Below, piece after piece: positions 1-7,951 of a DNA stretch of 64,000 nucleotides. The stretch covers positions 62,001-126,000 of the forward strand of contig NZ_JACIDN010000007.1 in the NCBI RefSeq assembly GCF_014196345.1. Direction: 5' to 3'. The position numbers and the translations under genes were made by a program. Under the pieces are notes generated by a model that saw only the letters and a program-made list of their open reading frames with translations, did no database searches and was not told the origin of the DNA. How positions within the stretch are numbered: the stretch's first letter is position 1; every line of letters starts with the position of its first letter. This DNA comes from Methylobacterium brachythecii (GTDB taxonomy: Bacteria; Pseudomonadota; Alphaproteobacteria; Rhizobiales; Beijerinckiaceae).

Positions 1-24
1 ATGTTTTCGCGAGAAGGATGCGGA

Positions 25-936
25 ATGCGCCTCGGACACCTGTTTTTGTTGACGTCTTTCGCTGCGATGACGTTTGCGGCGCCCGCACGCTCCGAGGAGC
101 TCACGGGCACGCTTAAGAAGATCAAGGATTCCGGAGCGATCACGATCGGCTACCGCGATTCGTCCGTGCCCTTCTCCTATCTCGACGGCGACCAGAAGCC
201 GGTGGGCTACGCCTACGAGATCTGCCGGAAGGTGGCGGATGCGGTGAAGACCCATCTCAAGCTCGACAAGCTGGAGGTGAAGCTCAACCCGGTCACCTCG
301 GCGACGCGCATCCCTCTGATCGCCAACGGCACGATCGACCTCGAATGCGGCTCGACCACCAACAATGCCGATCGCCAGAAGCAGGCGAGCTTCACCAACA
401 CCCACTTCCTGACTGCGACCCGCTACGTCGCCAAGAAGGACAAGAAGCTCGACAAGATCGAGGATCTGAAGGGCCGCACTGTAGTCTCCACCTCGGGCAC
501 CACCAACATCAAGATGATCAACGAGGCCAACACCGCCCGTTCGCTCGGTCTCACCATCCTGCCGGCGAAGGATCACGCCGAGGCCTTCCTGATGGTCGAG
601 ACCGGCCGCGCCGATGCCTTCGTGATGGACGACGTGCTGCTCGCCTCGCTGGCCGCGAGCTCCAAGACGCCCGACGCCTACGCGATCTCCAGCGAGGCGC
701 TCTCCAAGCCCGAGCCCTACGGCATCATGCTCCGCAAGGACGATGCGCCGTTCAAGGCCGTGGTCGATGCCGCCACCAGCGCGCTCTACAAGAGCCCCGA
801 GGGCAAGGCGCTCTACGACAAGTGGTTCACGCAGCCGATCCCGCCGCGCGGCATCAATCTCAAGCTCCCGATGAGCGAGGCCATGGTGAAGCAGTTCGCC
901 TCGCCGAGCGACAGCGCCGATCCGGCCGCGTACTGA
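25..936 (+). CDS. gltI: Glutamate/aspartate ABC transporter substrate-binding protein
   Basis: Periplasmic binding protein that captures acidic amino acids and hands them to the GltJK permeases. The N-terminus is a typical Sec signal peptide (charged start, hydrophobic core, cleavage near APARSEE). The mature part carries family motifs shared with E. coli GltI: SSVPFSY in the first lobe and ECGSTTNN near residue 107, which binds the amino acid. The chosen start at 25 has an AGAAGGA Shine-Dalgarno seven bases upstream; an in-frame ATG at position 1 lies at the window edge and has no visible ribosome site. The permease gene follows after 10 bases, so this is the first visible gene of a four-gene importer operon. 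Substrate is inferred from family similarity. Confidence 0.9.
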   Translation: MRLGHLFLLTSFAAMTFAAPARSEELTGTLKKIKDSGAITIGYRDSSVPFSYLDGDQKPVGYAYEICRKVADAVKTHLKLDKLEVKLNPVTSATRIPLIANGTIDLECGSTTNNADRQKQASFTNTHFLTATRYVAKKDKKLDKIEDLKGRTVVSTSGTTNIKMINEANTARSLGLTILPAKDHAEAFLMVETGRADAFVMDDVLLASLAASSKTPDAYAISSEALSKPEPYGIMLRKDDAPFKAVVDAATSALYKSPEGKALYDKWFTQPIPPRGINLKLPMSEAMVKQFASPSDSADPAAY

Positions 937-946
937 CCGCGCATCG

Positions 947-1669
947 ATGAACTACAACTGGAACTGGAGCATCTTCTTCGAGGCATCGCCCGAAGGAGTC
1001 GGCACCTACGCGGACATGCTCCTGTCCGGTCTCGTCTGGACGATCGCGACCGCCCTCTCTTCCTGGGCGATCGCCTTCTGCCTCGGCTCGGTGATCGGCG
1101 TGATGCGCACGCTGCCGTCGAAGGCGGCGCAGGCCGTCGGCACGGCCTATGTCGAGCTGTTCCGCAACATCCCGCTGCTCGTCCAGATGTTCCTCTGGTA
1201 CTTCGTCGTGCCGGAGCTTCTTCCCGAGAAGCTCGGCACGGCGATCAAGCAATTGCCGAACGCGCCGTTCTACACGGCGCTCGTCTGCCTCGGCCTGTTC
1301 ACCGCCGCCCGCGTCGCCGAGCAGGTCCGGGCCGGAATCCTGGCCCTTCCACGGGGACAGAGGATGGCAGCGACGGCGCTCGGGCTGACGGTCGCCCAGA
1401 GCTACCGGCACGTGCTGCTGCCGAACGCCTATCGCATCATCCTGCCGCCGCTGACCTCCGAGTTCCTGAACAACCTCAAAAACACCTCCGTCGGCTTGAC
1501 GATCGGTCTGCTCGAGCTGACGGCGCGGGCCCGCGCCATGCAGGAATTCTCGTTCCAGGTCTTCGAGGCCTTCACCGCGGCGACGGTCCTCTACATTGTG
1601 ATCAATCTCGTGGTGATCGTGCTGGCGACCTGGCTCGAACGCTCCGTCGCGGTGCCGGGGACGCGCTGA
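947..1669 (+). CDS. gltJ: Glutamate/aspartate ABC transporter permease, GltJ type
   Basis: Inner-membrane permease subunit of a polar amino acid ABC importer (HisM/GlnP family), 240 residues, the usual length. Several hydrophobic segments are visible (for example around residues 25-50 and 205-230). The region from about residue 125 (EQVRAGILALPRGQ, ATALGLT) is the EAA loop that docks on the ATPase. Its TGA stop shares a base with the ATG of the next permease, indicating translational coupling. It forms a heterodimer with the GltK product. Confidence 0.9.
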   Translation: MNYNWNWSIFFEASPEGVGTYADMLLSGLVWTIATALSSWAIAFCLGSVIGVMRTLPSKAAQAVGTAYVELFRNIPLLVQMFLWYFVVPELLPEKLGTAIKQLPNAPFYTALVCLGLFTAARVAEQVRAGILALPRGQRMAATALGLTVAQSYRHVLLPNAYRIILPPLTSEFLNNLKNTSVGLTIGLLELTARARAMQEFSFQVFEAFTAATVLYIVINLVVIVLATWLERSVAVPGTR

Positions 1670-2361
1670 TGTTCTCGAATTTCGACATCGGGGTCATCGC
1701 ATCCTCCCTCCCCTACCTATTCGGGCAGGGCATGGTCTTCACCGTCACGCTGACCGCATTGGCGGCGACGATGGGCGTAGCCTTCGGCACGCTGATCGCC
1801 ATGATGCGGCTGTCCGGCATCCCGGGCGTGACGCATCTCGCCAAGGGCTATGTCGAGCTGATGCGCTCGCTGCCGCTCGTGCTGGTGATCTTCTGGTTCT
1901 ACTTCCTGGTGCCGTATATCGGCGCGTGGCTGACCCGCTCGCCGACCCCGATCCAGGTTGGCGCCTTCTCCTCCGCCCTGATCACCTTCACGCTGTTCGA
2001 GGCGGCGTTCTTCTCCGAGATCATGCGCGCGGGCATCCAGTCGATCCCGAAGGGGCAGACCGCGGCGGCCCAGGCGCTCGGCATGACCTATTGGCAGAGC
2101 ATGGCGACGGTGATCCTGCCGCAGGCCTTCCGCAACATGATGCCCCTGCTGCTGACCCAGACCATCGTGCTCTTCCAGGACACCTCGCTGGTCTACGTGC
2201 TGTCGCTGACCGATTTCCTCGGCGCGGCCTCCAAGGTGGCGCAGCGCGACGGGAGGCTGGTCGAAATGTATCTGTTCGCGGCCGTCGTCTATTTCGCGGT
2301 TTGCTTCACCGCGTCCTTCCTCGTGCGGCGACTTCACAGCCGCGTGGCGATCATTCGATGA
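1669..2361 (+). CDS. gltK: Glutamate/aspartate ABC transporter permease, GltK type
   Basis: Second membrane permease of the importer, 230 residues. It has the same architecture as its upstream partner, with an EAA loop at IMRAGIQSIPKGQ...AAQALGMTYWQ that contacts the ATPase. The start codon overlaps the preceding stop (TGATG). A gap of 64 bases separates it from the ATPase gene, still consistent with one transcript. The paired, non-identical permeases are typical of glutamate/aspartate importers. Confidence 0.9.
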   Translation: MFSNFDIGVIASSLPYLFGQGMVFTVTLTALAATMGVAFGTLIAMMRLSGIPGVTHLAKGYVELMRSLPLVLVIFWFYFLVPYIGAWLTRSPTPIQVGAFSSALITFTLFEAAFFSEIMRAGIQSIPKGQTAAAQALGMTYWQSMATVILPQAFRNMMPLLLTQTIVLFQDTSLVYVLSLTDFLGAASKVAQRDGRLVEMYLFAAVVYFAVCFTASFLVRRLHSRVAIIR

Positions 2362-2425
2362 GAGCATGGTCGAGCGAAATGTCCGCCGGTTCGCGTGACA
2401 ACAATGCGGCAAAGGATTTCGGCCG

Positions 2426-3286
2426 ATGACCTCGACACCGATGCCGGCTCCAGGCGGCACAGAGCCCGTCGCGGCGGCTGCCGAGGCGCCCGGAGACGAG
2501 GGTCTGCAGAAGGGACCGCTGGTCACCCCGCCGCCTGCCACCGCGACGGGCGTGCCGATGATCGCCATCGACGGGATCAGCAAGTGGTACGGCAGCTTCC
2601 AGGTGCTGACGAACTGCACGACGCAGGTCGAGAAGGGCGAGGTCGTCGTGGTCTGCGGTCCGTCCGGCTCGGGCAAGTCTACGCTCATCAAATGCGTGAA
2701 TGCGCTGGAGCCGTTTCAGACCGGCCAGATCACGGTCGACGGCACGAAGGTCAAGGATAAGGGCACCAACCTGCCGAAGCTGCGCTCGCGCGTCGGCATG
2801 GTCTTCCAGCATTTCGAGCTGTTTCCGCATCTGTCGATCATCGCCAACCTCACCCTGGCGCAGCGCAAGGTGCTCGGACGTGGCGCGGACGATGCGGGCA
2901 AGCGCGGCCGGGACCTCCTGGCGCGCGTTGGCCTCTCCGCGCATGCGGACAAGTTTCCGGGCCAGCTCTCCGGCGGCCAGCAGCAGCGCGTGGCGATCGC
3001 CCGGGCACTCGCCATGAACCCCGTCGTCATGCTGTTCGACGAGCCGACCTCGGCCCTCGATCCGGAAATGGTCGGCGAAGTGCTCGACGTGATGGTCGAG
3101 CTCGCCCGCGACGGCATGACCATGATGGTCGTGACCCACGAGATGGGCTTCGCCCGCAAGGTCGCCGACCGGGTGATCTTCATGGACAAGGGCGAGATCG
3201 TCGAGGACGCGAAGAAGGACGACTTCTTCGGCAAGCCGCGCAGCGAGCGTGCCCAGCACTTCCTCTCGAAGATCCTACAGCATTAG
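2426..3286 (+). CDS. gltL: Glutamate/aspartate ABC transporter ATP-binding protein
   Basis: Cytoplasmic ATPase powering the GltIJK importer. The nucleotide-binding domain begins near residue 46 and shows Walker A (GPSGSGKST), the Q-loop region (VFQHFELFPH), the ABC signature (LSGGQQQR), Walker B (VVMLFDEPTSALD) and the switch His (VVTHE). The first 45 or so residues are a low-complexity Ala/Pro/Gly extension not found in E. coli GltL (about 241 residues), so a later start, for example the ATG before IAIDGIS, remains possible. The next gene, a secondary carrier, begins 115 bases downstream. Confidence 0.9.
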   Translation: MTSTPMPAPGGTEPVAAAAEAPGDEGLQKGPLVTPPPATATGVPMIAIDGISKWYGSFQVLTNCTTQVEKGEVVVVCGPSGSGKSTLIKCVNALEPFQTGQITVDGTKVKDKGTNLPKLRSRVGMVFQHFELFPHLSIIANLTLAQRKVLGRGADDAGKRGRDLLARVGLSAHADKFPGQLSGGQQQRVAIARALAMNPVVMLFDEPTSALDPEMVGEVLDVMVELARDGMTMMVVTHEMGFARKVADRVIFMDKGEIVEDAKKDDFFGKPRSERAQHFLSKILQH

Positions 3287-3401
3287 CCTCGGCACCGCTC
3301 GTGCAGACGGGGAGTAATCCCGGACGATCCAAGGCGAGACGGCCGCCGACTTCGGCAGCGCAGCCGCGATCGAACCGGGACGTCGTGAAGGAAATCGCCT
3401 G

Positions 3402-4760
3402 ATGTCGGCTCAGACTGCCTCGCCCGCCCTGCATCCGGTGCCCCCCGCGAAGGCGGCCGTGCCGCTCTACAAATCGCTGTTCTTCCAGGTCGTGGTCGCG
3501 CTGGTGCTCGGCGTCGTGATCGGCATGACGCTGCCCGATTTCGCGATCGGGCTGAAGGTGCTCAGCGATGCCTTCCTCAAGCTGATCTCGATGATCGTCG
3601 CGCCGATCGTGTTCTGCGTCGTCGTGCATGGCATCGCCGGCGCGGGTGATCTCAAGAAGGTCGGGCGCGTCGGGGTGAAGGCGCTGATCTACTTCGAGGC
3701 CATGACCACGGTGGCGCTCGCGCTCGGTCTCGTCATCGCCTACCTCGTCGGCCCCGGCCACGGCATGAACATCGACACCGCGACGCTCGATGGCAAAGCC
3801 ATGGGCAACTTCGCGGACAACGCCCACAAGCTCCAGGGCGGCGGCCTGTCGGCATTCCTGCTCAACATCATCCCGACCACCTCGTTCGACGCCTTGGCGC
3901 GCAACGACGTGCTGCAGGTGCTGTTCTTCGCGGTGCTGTTCGGCGTCAGCCTTTCGCTCTACGGCGGCGAGAAGGGGCGCCAAGTCTCCAGCCTGATCGA
4001 CGCGATCGCAGGCGTCCTGTTCAAGGCGATGGGCCTGATCGTGCGCGTGGCGCCCCTCGGCGTGCTCGGTGCCGTCGCCTATACGGTCGGCAAATACGGT
4101 GTCGGCTCGCTGAAGCAGCTGCTCTCGCTCGTCGTGCTCTACTACGTCACGGTGGCGATCTTCGTGCTCGTGATCCTCGGCGCGGTCATGCGGCTCGCCG
4201 GGATCAATCTCCTGAAGTTCCTGGCCTATTTCCGCGAGGAACTGACCATCGTTCTCGGCACCGCCTCGTCGGATGCGGTGCTCCCCCAAATCATGGCCAA
4301 GCTCAGGTATCTGGGCATCAAGCCGTCGACGGTCGGCCTCGTGGTTCCCACCGGCTATTCCTTCAATCTCGACGCCTTCTCGATCTATCTGACGCTGGCC
4401 GTGGTGTTCATCGCCCAGGCGACCGGGACGCCGCTCTCCTTCGGCGATCTCCTGATCGTGCTCGGCGTTTCGCTGGTCACCTCGAAGGGCGCGCATGGCG
4501 TGCCGGGTTCGGCAATCGTGATCCTCGCCGCGACGCTGAACGCGGTGCCGACGATCCCCGCCATCGGCCTCGTGCTGGTGCTCTCGGTCGACTGGTTCAT
4601 CGGTATGGCCCGCGCCGTGGGCAACCTCATCGGCAATTGCGTCGCCACGGTCGTGGTCGCGGCCTGGGAGGGCGATCTCGACAAGGCGCGCGCCAAGACC
4701 GTACTCGACAGCCCGCCACCGGACATGGCCACCATCGTCGCGGCCGAACCGCAGGCCTAA
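3402..4760 (+). CDS. Dicarboxylate/amino acid:cation symporter (DctA/GltP family)
   Basis: Secondary inner-membrane transporter of the DAACS family, 452 residues. Recognisable family elements are the first hydrophobic segment followed by LSDAFLKLISMIVAPIVFC, and the C-terminal substrate region with VVPTGYSFNLD and the serine-rich hairpin VTSKGAHGVPGSA. It probably imports C4-dicarboxylates (DctA) or glutamate/aspartate with protons or sodium. The neighbouring glutamate/aspartate ABC operon fits either role, so no symbol is given. The start ATG follows a GAAGGAAA Shine-Dalgarno. It converges on allA with only 21 bases between stops. Confidence 0.87.
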   Translation: MSAQTASPALHPVPPAKAAVPLYKSLFFQVVVALVLGVVIGMTLPDFAIGLKVLSDAFLKLISMIVAPIVFCVVVHGIAGAGDLKKVGRVGVKALIYFEAMTTVALALGLVIAYLVGPGHGMNIDTATLDGKAMGNFADNAHKLQGGGLSAFLLNIIPTTSFDALARNDVLQVLFFAVLFGVSLSLYGGEKGRQVSSLIDAIAGVLFKAMGLIVRVAPLGVLGAVAYTVGKYGVGSLKQLLSLVVLYYVTVAIFVLVILGAVMRLAGINLLKFLAYFREELTIVLGTASSDAVLPQIMAKLRYLGIKPSTVGLVVPTGYSFNLDAFSIYLTLAVVFIAQATGTPLSFGDLLIVLGVSLVTSKGAHGVPGSAIVILAATLNAVPTIPAIGLVLVLSVDWFIGMARAVGNLIGNCVATVVVAAWEGDLDKARAKTVLDSPPPDMATIVAAEPQA

Positions 4761-4781
4761 TCCCGGCGCGTCGAGATCGCG

Positions 4782-5288
4782 TCAGGACACCCTGACGAAC
4801 CAGGGCGCCTCGAAGACATGCTCCTCGAGGTTCACGCCCGGCCCATCCCTGTCGACGATCAGGTAGCTCTGCTGCCGCTCGATGGGGGCCAGGACGCCGT
4901 GCCAGACGTTGGCCCGATAGTTCACGCCCTGCCCCCATATTGCGATGAAGGCTTCGGGCCTGCCCGGGCGTCCACCCTCGTCGGGGCACACCACCACGAG
5001 GAGGCCGCCGTCATCGAGCGGCATGAAGACCTGCGATCCCAGCGGATGGCGCTCGACCATCGCGATTTCGACGAGCCCCGAGACCGGCTTCGACACGGCG
5101 ATGCTGACGATCACCCGGGCATCGCTGCCCGACACCTGTGCCTCGGCCAGGGCATGGTAGCGCAGCGCCCGGTCGCCGTTCATGGGCTTCGGCGGATCGC
5201 CACCGATGTCCAGGACGTCACCGAACGGCGCGAAGGCCTCGCGGGTCAGCGGCCGTGCCGTCAGGGTTTTCGACTCGGCCGGCGCCAT
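4782..5288 (-). CDS. allA: Ureidoglycolate lyase
   Basis: Splits ureidoglycolate into glyoxylate and urea in allantoin/purine catabolism. The 168-residue protein matches the family length. It begins with LTARPLTREAFAPFGDVL, carries the family segment around HPLGSQ and ends with the cupin-like core that includes GVNYRANVWHGVLAP. The ATG overlaps the stop of the upstream allE gene (TGATG), so the two are coupled. Together they catalyse successive ureide steps, supplying nitrogen and glyoxylate. Confidence 0.9.
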   Translation of the reverse strand: MAPAESKTLTARPLTREAFAPFGDVLDIGGDPPKPMNGDRALRYHALAEAQVSGSDARVIVSIAVSKPVSGLVEIAMVERHPLGSQVFMPLDDGGLLVVVCPDEGGRPGRPEAFIAIWGQGVNYRANVWHGVLAPIERQQSYLIVDRDGPGVNLEEHVFEAPWFVRVS

Positions 5289-6121
5289 CACACGCCGACC
5301 CTGCCGAAGCCGACATGGCGGTTGACGTCCTTGTAGAGAAGGTACCGGAACCGCCCCGGGCCGCCCGCGTAGCAGGCCTGGGGGCAGAAGGCGCGCAGCC
5401 ACATGAAGTCGCCGGCCGCGACCTCGATCCAGTCGCGGTTCAGCCGGTAGACCGCCTTCCCCTCGAGCACGAAGAGCCCGTGCTCCATCACGTGCGTTTC
5501 CTCGAACGGGATCACGCCACCCGGCTGAAAGGTGACGATGTTGACGTGCATGTCATGGCGCAGATCGGCCGGTTCGACGAACCGCGTCGTTGCCCAACGG
5601 CCTTCCGTGCCCGGCATCGCGATCGGCTCGACGGCCGCGTCCGAGGTGAAGAACGGCTCGGGCCGCTCCAAGCCGTCGACGGCGACGTAGGGCTTCCTGA
5701 TCCAGTGGTAGCGCGCAGGTGCGGTGCCGCTGTTCCGGAGGGTCCAGTCTGTCCCAGCCGGCAGATAGGCGTAGCCGCCCGTCTCCAGCCGATGCGTGGT
5801 ACCGGCGAGCGAGAGGGTCAGCTCGCCCTCCACGACGAAGAGCACGCTCTGGATGCCGGCATGTGTGTCGGGCCGGTCGCTGCCGCCGCCGGGCTCGGTC
5901 TCCATCAGATATTGGGAGAAGGTCTCCGAGAAGCCGCTCATCGGCCGTGCCAGAATCCAGGCACGGGTTCTGTCCCAGAACGGCAGAAAGCTCGTGACGA
6001 TGTCCGTCATCACGCCCTTGGGGATGAAGGCATAGGCATCGGTGAAGACGGCCCGGCCGGTATGCAGCGCGGACTGCTCCGGCAGGCCGCCGGCTGCCCC
6101 GTGATAGGGACTGCTCGTCAT
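5288..6121 (-). CDS. allE: (S)-ureidoglycine aminohydrolase
   Basis: Converts (S)-ureidoglycine to (S)-ureidoglycolate plus ammonia, a manganese-dependent bicupin. The 277 residues hold two cupin halves: an N-terminal one around residues 60-115 (HAGIQSVLFVVEGE) and a C-terminal one around 185-250 (FEETHVMEHGLFVLEGKAVYRL) with the metal-binding His/Glu set. It is the first gene of a two-gene minus-strand operon with allA. No transport or hydantoinase gene for allantoin is visible in the window, so the rest of the pathway is elsewhere. Confidence 0.9.
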   Translation of the reverse strand: MTSSPYHGAAGGLPEQSALHTGRAVFTDAYAFIPKGVMTDIVTSFLPFWDRTRAWILARPMSGFSETFSQYLMETEPGGGSDRPDTHAGIQSVLFVVEGELTLSLAGTTHRLETGGYAYLPAGTDWTLRNSGTAPARYHWIRKPYVAVDGLERPEPFFTSDAAVEPIAMPGTEGRWATTRFVEPADLRHDMHVNIVTFQPGGVIPFEETHVMEHGLFVLEGKAVYRLNRDWIEVAAGDFMWLRAFCPQACYAGGPGRFRYLLYKDVNRHVGFGRVGV

Positions 6122-6599
6122 CGAACGACGGCTCCGTTCCAGGGTGAGGTGCCAAGCCTCACTCGTTTAGGGGCGAAAGGTCGACGCATGAGGGACTGAT
6201 CTCGGCGGATACGATCCGGGTCTGCGTAGCCCGAACGTGCGAAACGCGTAAGCGGGCCGGCCCGCTTTTGGCCGATCCTCGCCCCCAAAGTTCGCGACTT
6301 CCGGATCGAATCAGAGCGTAGGCGAGTGTCCGATCTGGTGCGGATCACGCTGTTCTCGTCGGGTTTTGCAGCCGAACGATGATGGAAACCGCCGCGCCGA
6401 ATGAGCGCTTGCACAGTTTCCGACTGCGGATCGGCCTCCTTCGTACGAATGCTTAGCGGAAACACCCGATCGAGCGCACGGTCGTGCAAGGCCGCGCTCA
6501 ATCTCCGAAACGGTGCTCGCGAAGGTCGGCACTACTCGCAGCCGCTCCGCGACTCGAAGCCGTCAGAACGATCCAACTATCTGTTCGGAAAGAGAGTTC
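6122..6599. other. Gene-poor spacer, no feature recognised
   Basis: 478 bases between the allE start and the tRNA-Thr 3' end. Short open frames exist on both strands but show no family resemblance and no convincing ribosome site. It should contain the promoter of the allE-allA operon on the minus strand, but no clear sigma-70 boxes were picked out. Confidence 0.4.
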
Positions 6600-6674
6600 T
6601 GGTGCTGCGAGGGGGGATCGAACCCACGACCTCCTCATTACCAATGAGGTGCTCTACCACTGAGCTACCGCAGC
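6600..6674 (-). tRNA. tRNA-Thr (anticodon GGT)
   Basis: A full cloverleaf reads on the minus strand. The acceptor GCTGCGG pairs with TCGCAGC. The D arm includes GCTCAGTGGTAGAGC. The anticodon stem is CCTCA/TGAGG with loop TTGGTAA, giving anticodon GGT for threonine ACC/ACU codons. The T arm contains GGTTCGATCC. The CCA end is encoded (TGG at 6600-6602 on the plus strand). Discriminator base is A. Confidence 0.96.
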
Positions 6675-6933
6675 ATGCTGGGACGAGCGAAACGGCTCCG
6701 TCCGGCAGGTGGCGGCTCTAACGGATCGGATCGGGCTTGGCAACGGCCTCTGCGGCAGGTTTGCATCCATCCGTTGACGCAATCCGAACCCGTGGCTATA
6801 GAGCCGGCTCTGCCTCCGGACGCGCTTCGCGGACCGGCTGCGTCGCTTTTGCCTGATCACACCTGACGCGTCGACCGGATGCTCGCCTGTCACCAGGCCG
6901 CGGCGGTGTCGCCCATAGAGACGAGGATGCCCC

Positions 6934-7200
6934 ATGGCCAACACCGTGTCGGCCAAGAAAATGACCCGCAAGATCGCCAAGCGCACGGCGATCAACCGCT
7001 CGCGCCGCTCGCGTATGCGCACCTTCGTCCGCAAGGTCGAGGAAGCCATCGCCTCCGGTGACCAGACGCAGGCTGCCGCCGCGCTCCGCGCTGCCGAGCC
7101 CGAGTTGATGAAGGCTGCCCAGAACGGCATCGTTCATAAGAACAATGCCTCGCGGAAGGTCTCGCGCCTCGCTGCCCGCGTGAAGGCGCTGGCTGCCTGA
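6934..7200 (+). CDS. rpsT: 30S ribosomal protein S20
   Basis: Small basic ribosomal protein that binds 16S rRNA in the 30S body. The 88 residues match the family size, starting MANTVSAKKMTRKIAKRT and rich in Lys/Arg, with the conserved NRSRRSRMRTFVRKVE helix and the C-terminal HKNNASRKVSRL segment. It is monocistronic, ending in a strong intrinsic terminator at 7232-7256. rpsT directly upstream of dnaA is a common arrangement in Rhizobiales. Confidence 0.97.
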   Translation: MANTVSAKKMTRKIAKRTAINRSRRSRMRTFVRKVEEAIASGDQTQAAAALRAAEPELMKAAQNGIVHKNNASRKVSRLAARVKALAA

Positions 7201-7231
7201 TCCGCCGCACCCGGCATCGCTGACGAAAAGA

Positions 7232-7256
7232 GCCCGGCCCTCGCGCCGGGCTTTTT
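7232..7256 (+). terminator. Intrinsic terminator of rpsT
   Basis: Perfect GCCCGGC/GCCGGGC stem (7232-7238 with 7245-7251), a six-base loop and a run of five T, 31 bases after the rpsT stop. Confidence 0.9.
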
Positions 7257-7951
7257 CGTGCGTGCGATCCGAGTGAGCATACTCGGATCGTGACGGCGGT
7301 CCGGTCGAACGCGGATACCGCCCTGAAAGCCTACCCTGATCTGTGACGCCGGATCGGACGCGTCTGGTGGCCGCTGCGAGGGGGCATGACTTGGACTCGG
7401 CAGCCTTTTCGAATGTCCTGAAGCGCAAGTTTCGCCGTTCGCCCGCCGCCCGAGTCGCCAACCGCTTGACCTCTGGTTTTCCCCGAGGGCCCAGGAGTTG
7501 TGCACAGATTCGTAGGACTTGTCCCAGCGGACCTCTTGCAACGCCGCTCAAGCACTCCGTTCAGACCGCGTTAACGCTAATCTGAATCGATTCAGTTGCG
7601 CTGAATGCACCGGACCCTGTAGCTTAACAAAACCTTGCTACGGCCGATCAGGTCCGAAGTGTCAACGGCTTGCGCCCGAGTCGTCCCCAAGATCCGCACC
7701 TCTGCTTCGACTCCAAAAGGCTGCATGAAGTGCCTGCCGGGGGCGCAGAAGCTATCCCCGCACTTCCCGGTGTTAGGAGAACGATAGAGGATTGTTGATA
7801 GACCGGTTCTGCCGGTCGCTGGTCCTGTTCGAGGGCTTGACACGGCAAGTGGATCAGGAGGCCTCGCGACTCGCTGAGGTCTCCTTCAAGTAGCGTGAGC
7901 GTACGTGTCCCCGGCGGGCTCCGCCGCCCCGGATGCGAGGAGAGTCAGGTT
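7257..7951. promoter_or_regulatory. dnaA: Upstream region of dnaA with several palindromes
   Basis: About 700 bases with no supported gene. It holds three perfect inverted repeats: CGATCCGAGT/ACTCGGATCG at 7265-7290 with a six-base spacer; GCGTTAACGC at 7569-7578; and CTGAATCGATTCAG at 7583-7596. The last contains two abutting GANTC sites (GAATC, GATTC), the target of the CcrM methylase that times dnaA transcription in Caulobacter. A CtrA-like half match TTAACAAAACCTTGC lies near 7624-7638. No good match to the DnaA box TTATCCACA was found, so an origin here is not claimed. Confidence 0.45.

Noticed and set aside
7490..7520. TTGTGCACA as a DnaA box upstream of dnaA
   Set aside because: It departs from TTATCCACA at two positions and stands alone; no cluster of boxes or AT-rich unwinding region was seen, so an origin is not claimed.
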